Source: UBA1189 sp045594245
GTDB taxonomy: Bacteria > Bacteroidota > Bacteroidia > Bacteroidales > Bacteroidaceae
Length of the DNA: 64,000 nucleotides
Assembly: GCA_045594245.1 (NCBI GenBank)
Contig: JAZNYG010000066.1
Span: 1-64,000, forward strand
Direction: 5' to 3'
Under the pieces are notes generated by a model that made no database searches, was not told the origin of the DNA, and saw only the letters and a list, made by a program, of their open reading frames with translations. Shown here one piece after another: positions 58,995 to 64,000 of this stretch (position 1 is its first letter; every line of letters starts with the position of its first letter). The position numbers and the translations under genes were made by a program.

Positions 58995-60317
58995 TCAGAA
59001 ATCGTTGTTTTCTTGCTGTTTTTCATATTTCTTCAAGAGTCGCCCCACCTGCATCGGGGCAAAGCTTTTTATATCCTTCAGCAGTTCTTCCGTGCTCTCC
59101 CCTACAGCTCTGGATGCCGCATTGAGATTGTCCCCGCAGGCGTGATATATCTCCACTATCCGCTCTATCTGTTCGGGGGTCAGTCCAAGGTTTTTCCCTC
59201 GCTTGTGTGTAACTTCTGAAACACTTGAAACATCCTTAGCATCGCCATTTTTCTTCTTCAAAGGAAGCATATCGGCCTCGTATGCTTCGCGCAAGCGCTC
59301 GAAGTGGCAGTATGGAGTATTCACTCTTCGCACGACGATTGACTCATCCTTCGTCTCCCCACTGCGGCGTAAACGCTGAGTGATAATCTTCACGTCCTTT
59401 GACTCACGGGTATGATTCAAGGTGATAAGGAAATCTCCATTCACCGCATTGTCGTCGTCTCCCTTAATGTCGCCCGTGGTAATGGGCTTGTAATAGCGGC
59501 TTTCGCTATACTCTTTCACGGTATGGTTTAGCAGAATGGACGTTAGTGTCTTGCCACCCTTTTTGAGTTCCTCGCGCAGATTTTCCAGCTCAGCCACCAA
59601 ACGGGCCTTTCGATTCACTTTGTTGATATTGTCCACAAATAAGGTGACATATGCCTGCCCGGTCGATAAAGCCCTCTCCCTAATGTGCTCTATGAGTACG
59701 TCAACGTCTATCCCCCCATTTTTTATACAACACTCAATCATGGGATAATAGTCGTCCATATTGGGATAGTCATTTCTGAAGGATTCCTCCCTCATGTCTA
59801 ACTGATAGTACACAACCTGTTGCTTCAAGGTTTCCGATTCGGGATTGAGCAGGGTCGTCTCCCCTTTCGCCATAGCATAAGCTAGAGGCACGGAGAGTGT
59901 CGTCTTACCGCATTTGGTGGGCGCAACAATCTGTCCGATGTCGCCCGCTGCTATCCACCCGTCTATTATCCATCTGAAGTTCACGGGGCCATTTTCCCGA
60001 GAGGCTGCAGGGTTGTTTACTACGGTCGGAAGGAGCTTTTCCTTTTCTTGATTCTCTTTTGCTAACTTCTTTTGTTTTTCACGTTCCTCCCGTTCCTTCT
60101 TCTTCCGTTCCTTCTCCTGCTCTTCCTCCCATTGTTTATATGGCTTTGTTTTGTGCTTAAATAGTTTATAAACCATTTTTGCAGCCCAGAGCTGTACGCC
60201 TTCTCCGAAGATTCCGAAGAAGGTCATTATAATACCTGCAAGAGCAGTCAATATGATGCCTATAACCCATTTCCATAAATATTCCGCCCAACTTTCGTGG
60301 GATCCTTTAAGTCTCAT
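58995..60317 (-). CDS. Membrane-anchored RecA/RepA-fold ATPase
   Basis: A 440-residue protein. A hydrophobic helix spans about residues 17-38 (VIGIILTALAGIIMTFFGIF). A charged coiled coil follows (EEEQEKERKKKEREEREKQK, about 64-83). The ATPase resembles replicative helicase RepA/KaiC-like RecA folds: Walker A GQIVAPTKCGKTTLSVPLAY (about 128-147), VVYYQLDMREE and Walker B YVTLFVDNINK (about 223), then TLTSILLNHTVKEY. The C-terminus has a possible DNA-binding helix-turn-helix (LTPEQIERIVEIYHACGDNL). RepA family members are normally soluble, so the membrane anchor is unusual. Confidence 0.75.
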   Translation of the reverse strand: MRLKGSHESWAEYLWKWVIGIILTALAGIIMTFFGIFGEGVQLWAAKMVYKLFKHKTKPYKQWEEEQEKERKKKEREEREKQKKLAKENQEKEKLLPTVVNNPAASRENGPVNFRWIIDGWIAAGDIGQIVAPTKCGKTTLSVPLAYAMAKGETTLLNPESETLKQQVVYYQLDMREESFRNDYPNMDDYYPMIECCIKNGGIDVDVLIEHIRERALSTGQAYVTLFVDNINKVNRKARLVAELENLREELKKGGKTLTSILLNHTVKEYSESRYYKPITTGDIKGDDDNAVNGDFLITLNHTRESKDVKIITQRLRRSGETKDESIVVRRVNTPYCHFERLREAYEADMLPLKKKNGDAKDVSSVSEVTHKRGKNLGLTPEQIERIVEIYHACGDNLNAASRAVGESTEELLKDIKSFAPMQVGRLLKKYEKQQENNDF

Positions 60318-60398
60318 AACTTTCGATTTTAATTATATACCGCGAAGATAGGCAATAAATCCCATATGGCAAGCGATGCGTGTCAAGTAATGCAGCTT

Positions 60399-61082
60399 TT
60401 ACCCCTCCTGCTGGTTGAGAGTGGTCTTGAGTTGCTCATTCTCGCTCTTGAGGGTGAGGAGCTCTTGCTTGAGGGTTTCGAGTTCGTGGGTGGCGGCGTC
60501 GAGGGCTTCGCGCTGGTTGGTGCGGTAGCCGAGGCGGGCGGCGGTCATGCGCTCGCGGATGCCTCCCTGGGTGACGAACTCCTCTTCGCGCTTCTTCTGG
60601 TAGGTCATCATCATCTTGTCTACCATGCGGCAGAGGGTGATGGCGGTGTTGGCCATCTCCTCGGCGGTCCACCGCTCGAAATAGGGTTCGTAGTGGGTGA
60701 GGTGATTGTGGGTGCGGCAGTAGGCGAGCAGGGAGTCGAAGCGGGGATGGCCTGCCACCCACTTGGTGAGGCGGTGGCTGATGATGTAGTCCTCGTAGTC
60801 TTCGAGCAGCTCCTGTATGCTGGCGCGGGCCACGTTGAGGAGCTTGAGCTCCATCTCCGATGAGGTGACGCCGTCGGCCGAGCCCTCCACGATGTTCTGC
60901 TTGCCCGAGCGTGCCGCCTGCACCATCTGGTCTACGGTGCGGTCGCCGTAGGCGGGGAGGAAGCGGCGGGTGAAGGTGTAGGTCATCTGATAGAGCACCA
61001 CGGTCTTCTGGTAGAACCAGAGCTCGCGCCAGTTGGTCTGGCGGCGCAGGACGGTAGCGATGACTTGGGCTTTGGGTTGCAT
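60399..61082 (-). CDS. Four-helix-bundle suffix domain protein (TIGR04258-like)
   Basis: About 227 residues starting MQPKAQVIATVLRRQTNWRE; an upstream Met lies before the -7 box and is not usable. The pattern LWFYQKTVVLYQMTYTFTRR then FLPAYGDRTVDQMVQAARSG and KQNIVEGSADGVTSSEMELK is that of the four-helix-bundle suffix family, a relative of the 23S rRNA-intron four-helix proteins. A C-terminal coiled coil follows (LETLKQELLTLKSENEQLKT). The molecular role is unknown; such genes are scattered in Bacteroidales genomes. Promoter at 61110-61141. Confidence 0.82.
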   Translation of the reverse strand: MQPKAQVIATVLRRQTNWRELWFYQKTVVLYQMTYTFTRRFLPAYGDRTVDQMVQAARSGKQNIVEGSADGVTSSEMELKLLNVARASIQELLEDYEDYIISHRLTKWVAGHPRFDSLLAYCRTHNHLTHYEPYFERWTAEEMANTAITLCRMVDKMMMTYQKKREEEFVTQGGIRERMTAARLGYRTNQREALDAATHELETLKQELLTLKSENEQLKTTLNQQEG

Positions 61083-61109
61083 GGCAGTGTGTTTTTCTCT
61101 TCTTGGGAG

Positions 61110-61141
61110 CAAAGATAGTGAAAGACCCGGGAATAGCCAAA
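61110..61141 (-). promoter_or_regulatory. Consensus promoter for the four-helix-bundle gene
   Basis: On the minus strand TTTG (61138-61141), 20 nt, TATCTTTG (61110-61117). The ATG at 61082 gives a leader of about 24 nt. Confidence 0.8.
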
Positions 61142-61211
61142 TATCATGGGAGTTTTTGGTGGCAAGCGGAGGCAACAGGGGGCAACAGGGAGGAGGGGGA
61201 GGTGATTATTA

Positions 61212-61370
61212 TAGAAGTTCTAGATAGATTTTCTTGATGGTCTAGATAAACTAGAAGCTTTAGATGGTCTAGATTAAGCTAGATAAACTAGAAACTCTAG
61301 ATGATCTAAATTAAGCTAGATTAAGCTAGAGACTCTAGATGATCTAGAAGCTACAGATAGGCTATAGCCA
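61212..61370. repeat. CTAG-rich imperfect repeat array
   Basis: Eleven CTAG tetramers lie within about 125 bp. The units run about 37-38 bp, for example GATGGTCTAGATTAAGCTAG then ATAAACTAGAAACTCTA. At least two full units and two partial ones are seen. No ORF crosses it. CTAG is normally rare in bacterial DNA. Confidence 0.8.
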
Positions 61371-61412
61371 CTAACCCCTATAAAAAAACTCGCCCCTCCC
61401 TTTTTGCAGCAT

Positions 61413-61448
61413 CGGCGGTGCGTTCGGCTCTGGACGCACCGCCGTTTT
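61413..61448 (+). terminator. Strong 12-bp hairpin
   Basis: CGGCGGTGCGT (61413-61423) pairs with ACGCACCGCCG (61434-61444), followed by TTTTGG. No convincing gene ends just before it, so its partner transcript is unclear. Confidence 0.55.
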
Positions 61449-61497
61449 GGGGTGTTGCCTAGTGTTGGCTGTTGCCGAGGGTGTTTTATAAAATTAG

Positions 61498-61505
61498 TAA
61501 TTTTG
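61498..61505 (+). promoter_or_regulatory. -7 box for the small-ORF operon
   Basis: TAATTTTG with no clear -33 box at the right distance. About 145 nt of untranslated sequence would precede the 44-codon ORF. Confidence 0.4.
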
Positions 61506-61651
61506 CGCCTCAGGGCACCTCAAACCCTTAAAGGTGTATGGTACAGCTTTTTAATTGGAGAAAATATATAAAAACTCTGATGGGAAAGGCTGAATAATTT
61601 AACAATGATGGATATTATAATTCATTATTCAATATGTATAATTCATTAAAA

Positions 61652-61786
61652 ATGCAGAAAAGAATCTACATTTTCGACGAACAACGGCCGATATATGAAG
61701 CCGAGTTCGTCAGCTGTGAAAAAAAAATGGTCATCGCTCACGATGACGAGTGTAATAACAAACTAAAAACCATTGAAACAAGATGA
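61652..61786 (+). CDS. 44-codon small protein overlapping the next gene
   Basis: The frame reads MQKRIYIFDEQRPIYEAEFV and ends KTIETR before TGA. An in-frame ATG six codons upstream (61634) is also possible. The stop overlaps the next start as ATGA, typical of coupled genes. It is acidic/basic mixed and soluble. No family is recognised. Confidence 0.55.
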   Translation: MQKRIYIFDEQRPIYEAEFVSCEKKMVIAHDDECNNKLKTIETR

Positions 61787-62082
61787 AACTGAACAATGAG
61801 AAGTACGCCATGGACGTACTATACACCTGCAAGGGTGTGCATCACGACCCCGTAGAGGGTGTGAACGTGAGTTTTACACTGGAGTGTACGGACAGCCATG
61901 CACTGTTTACCAACTTTGCCGGCTGCCGCGAAGAGAACCGCACGCTGGAGTACGACAACAGCCTCCGCACGGCACCTGCCGATATCGAGGTGGACGACGA
62001 GGTGAGCATTCCTTTCGAGCCCGACGGACAGGGCGGATGGACACCTACGGACATGAAGCTGTATAGGAAAGCGAGGATTTGA
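61783..62082 (+). CDS. Small hypothetical protein
   Basis: A 99-residue soluble protein, MKLNNEKYAMDVLYTCKGVH onward, beta-rich with VNVSFTLECTDSHALFTNFA and an acidic VDDEVSIPFEPDGQGGWTPT. No signal peptide. Its start overlaps the 44-codon ORF by 4 nt, so the two are probably one transcript. I do not recognise a family; position upstream of the DUF3987 gene suggests a part of the same accessory element. Confidence 0.65.
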   Translation: MKLNNEKYAMDVLYTCKGVHHDPVEGVNVSFTLECTDSHALFTNFAGCREENRTLEYDNSLRTAPADIEVDDEVSIPFEPDGQGGWTPTDMKLYRKARI

Positions 62083-62194
62083 GTAATGGGGCAATTGAGA
62101 TGACACACCAAACTCTAAACTCTGAACTCCTAAAAACAAACCACAGATTTCACGGATTAAACAGATTTATAAGCACTAAACGCAAACTTCTTCC

Positions 62195-62244
62195 GTGTCA
62201 TCCCGAGCAAAGCGAGGGATGTCTCACTTCGTTCGAGATGACAC
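62195..62244. repeat. GTCATCCCGAG-type inverted repeat
   Basis: GTGTCATC (62195-62202) is mirrored by GATGACAC (62237-62244) with AGCAAAGCGAG and CTTCGTTCGAG inside. It is a relative of the 50146 repeat. The flanks (CAAACTCTAAACTCTGAACT and CCCAAACTCTAAAC) form another short repeat pair. Confidence 0.6.
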
Positions 62245-62318
62245 TACAACCGAAGTCCAACAACGAAGTTGTCAACCCAAACTCTAAACAATGAATACAC
62301 ATGGTTTATAGAAATAAT

Positions 62319-64000
62319 ATGAATACACAAAACCCACAAACGGCCGGGGCATCTGAGCCCCAGGCCGACCACACACGGGCGCTGCTCTTCACGAACGGTG
62401 CCTACGACAAGTATTGCTATCCGCTGCACTCGCTGGACGAACTGTTGCAGCTCGTCGCGAGCGACCATTACCAACAGGCACTGGCGGCCTACCGCAACGG
62501 TAACGAGGAGGCGAAAAAACGTATGCTGGCTCTGCTGCCGCAGGCGAGGCTGAAGCACGGGAACATATGGTTGCACACGATGGAGTGGCTCGTGCCCTCG
62601 GGCTGGGTGTTCCTCGACGACGACCGCCCCGCCACGGAGATCACGGCGGAGGAGCGCCACCGGCTGGTGGAGGAGCGGCTGGCACAGCTGGGCTTGCAGG
62701 ACATGCCGCACATCGCCCTGCGCTCGGCTTCGATGAAGTATCATTTGTTGGTGCCAGAAAACCCGCTCAGCGGGTTTTACGAAAACGATAACGAAGACGA
62801 AAACCGCGGAGGCCAGCGGACCCTTAGAGATTCGTGGGAGCACTGGCGCGAGGTGTTTGACGGGGTGCTCGTGCTGGACCCCTCGACGGTGAACGTGAAC
62901 CGGCTGATGTTCTTCACGGGCGAACTGCTCACACCGCCCGAAACGCTGGAGATGTTGTTTGAGGATAACTGTTACCCCCTCCCCCTACGGGGACTCCCCC
63001 TAAAAGAGGGAGAGTGCACCCATCGCGATAGAACTATTCAAAAAGAACTGTCGCCCTTTAAGGGGGACGAGCAGAGCGAAACGAAGTGGAGCGGAGCGGA
63101 GGGGGTAGCAGAGGTCGCCGCCCGCATCGTAGAGCAGCTATGTGGCAGCACCACCCCACCCGAGGGGACGAGGAACAACACGCTCTTCGAGGCCGCCAAG
63201 ACGATGTGTTACCTGGAGGGCATCACGGAGGCCGACATCATGGGCGCTTTCGAGGCGCTGGAGTGGCTGGGACTGCCCAAGCGTGAGGCTCGCCAATGCA
63301 TACGCTCGGCCATGCGGCAGGAGAAGTCGTGGAAGTATGTGCAGCCGCCGATGCTGGTGAGGGCCTTGAAAGTGGAAAGTGGAAAAATGACAGATGAAAG
63401 TGACTTTCCACTCGAAAAAGACAACAACTTTCCACTTTCATCTTTCAACTTTCAACTCAATTCGGGCCAGCCCGAATTGATCTCCCTCTTCACCCGCCAC
63501 GTGCCCGAGAATGCGCGGATGGCCGTGTCGTCCATGGTGTTTGCGCCGTTGGGAGCCTACCTGAGCAATACTGTGACGATACGCGATGTCTCGAACAAAT
63601 CGCGCAATCTTTGTTTCCTCTCTGTCGTGGTGGGAAACTCGTCAAGCGGCAAGGGGTTTGTTGACTATGTGTCGGATTTCATCACCCAGCGCCTGCGCCA
63701 TAGAGACGAGGCATCGTGGAGCGCCCTGCGTGCCTGGGGGGAGCAGAAGAAGACCGTGCCCAAGGGTGAGCCTGCCCCTCTGAAGCCCGAGGTGCCGCTG
63801 CGCATCCTGTCGTCAAACATGACGGAACCTGCTCTTCTTGAGCGTCTTATGGCTCTGGAGCCTATCCGCGGACGTGCCTACATCAAGGCGGCCGAGATTG
63901 ACGAGCTCCGCAAGTTTCAGACCACCGGTACCAAGCTGGGTGGCGGACAGGACATCATCCTCTCGGCCTTCGACACGGCAGCCTACGGAGCCCTGCGCGT
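62319..64000 (+). CDS. DUF3987-like P-loop protein (N-terminal part, cut by the window edge) with in-frame repeat insertions
   Basis: The frame starts at the ATG at 62319 (MNTQNPQTAGASEPQADHTR) and stays open for 560 codons to the edge. Residues about 20-170 are a helical N-terminal domain. From about 385 a P-loop region begins (ELISLFTRHVPENARMAVSS, VVVGNSSSGKGFVDYVSDFI), as in DUF3987/YfjI-type proteins of mobile elements, which are helicase- or primase-like. Two or three stretches look inserted: 62760-62825 (palindrome AAAACCCGCTCAGCGGGTTT), 62970-63110 (Pro/Leu-rich, from a GGGGGA-type repeat) and 63364-63462 (Ser/Phe-rich). No stop codon results. Confidence 0.75.
   Translation, partial: MNTQNPQTAGASEPQADHTRALLFTNGAYDKYCYPLHSLDELLQLVASDHYQQALAAYRNGNEEAKKRMLALLPQARLKHGNIWLHTMEWLVPSGWVFLDDDRPATEITAEERHRLVEERLAQLGLQDMPHIALRSASMKYHLLVPENPLSGFYENDNEDENRGGQRTLRDSWEHWREVFDGVLVLDPSTVNVNRLMFFTGELLTPPETLEMLFEDNCYPLPLRGLPLKEGECTHRDRTIQKELSPFKGDEQSETKWSGAEGVAEVAARIVEQLCGSTTPPEGTRNNTLFEAAKTMCYLEGITEADIMGAFEALEWLGLPKREARQCIRSAMRQEKSWKYVQPPMLVRALKVESGKMTDESDFPLEKDNNFPLSSFNFQLNSGQPELISLFTRHVPENARMAVSSMVFAPLGAYLSNTVTIRDVSNKSRNLCFLSVVVGNSSSGKGFVDYVSDFITQRLRHRDEASWSALRAWGEQKKTVPKGEPAPLKPEVPLRILSSNMTEPALLERLMALEPIRGRAYIKAAEIDELRKFQTTGTKLGGGQDIILSAFDTAAYGALR
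62970..63110. repeat. GC-rich palindromic repeat inside the DUF3987-like gene
   Basis: CCCCCTCCCCCTACGGGGAC near the left end is mirrored by TTTAAGGGGGACGAGCAGAG and GCGGAGCGGAGGGGG on the right. Such 'CCCCCTCCG...AAGGGGG' repeats are typically intergenic in Bacteroidales. Here it is translated as Pro-Leu-Pro-Leu and onward without a stop. Confidence 0.7.
63364..63462. repeat. Second in-frame repeat in the DUF3987-like gene
   Basis: GAAAGTGGAAAGTGGAAAAA on the left is answered by CTTTCCACTTTCATCTTTCA and ACTTTCAACTC on the right. The peptides KVESGKMTDES and FPLSSFNFQLN result, just before the P-loop domain. Confidence 0.75.

Overview
The window looks like chromosomal DNA of a Bacteroidales bacterium (Prevotellaceae or Bacteroidaceae). 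Evidence: Bacteroidetes-type promoters (TTTG, 19-21 nt, TAnnTTTG) before many genes; many signal-peptide lipoproteins, one with an acidic surface-export motif; BspA-type leucine-rich repeats; 'YDLxGRRV...KGxYIVNGxKV' tails on secreted enzymes; and PPi-dependent phosphofructokinase. No rRNA or tRNA gene was seen, so genus is not fixed.

Layout. 0-1.2 kb: a cut-off gene, the frameshifted tail of an AlbA_2/RecG-like protein and a two-gene operon of small unknown proteins. 1.5-5.5 kb: membrane and lipid genes (DUF1295 protein, PlsC-like acyltransferase, acyl-CoA ligase, small barrel-like protein). 5.6-18.7 kb: two divergent carbohydrate operons, GH2-GH31 leftward and PL11-GH95-GH51 rightward, consistent with attack on pectic rhamnogalacturonan I and its side chains, but without SusC/SusD or a regulator in view. 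18.8-26.8 kb: housekeeping genes (CCA-adding enzyme, lpxB, surE, parA, parB, DUF5683). 26.8-33.5 kb: an accessory insert between DUF5683 and the lytic transglycosylase, holding a 5 x 22-bp palindromic tandem repeat, a probable structured RNA, two lipoproteins and a 1.5-kb-residue PL11-like/beta-helix fusion. 33.5-54.9 kb: mltD-like, relA/spoT, mutS2, a TRIC channel, FadL-like porin, prmA, GH25 lysozyme, PPi-PFK, aminopeptidase P and a large BNR_4 secreted protein. 55-58.8 kb: a BspA-type LRR protein, with an unlisted 59-codon gene just downstream and a long leader upstream. 58.9-64 kb: an accessory region with a membrane-anchored RecA/RepA-fold ATPase, a four-helix-bundle-suffix protein, a CTAG-rich array, small overlapping ORFs and the start of a DUF3987-type P-loop gene.

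The most unusual theme is repeats inside genes. AT-rich 'CAATTNTCAATT' arrays and GC-rich palindromes, of the kind seen between genes here, also lie in frame inside mutS2, the BspA gene, probably relA/spoT, and two or three times inside the DUF3987 gene, where they are translated as linker peptides. One also supplies the last codons and stop of the CCA-adding enzyme. This resembles the Rickettsia palindromic elements in behaviour, though not in sequence.
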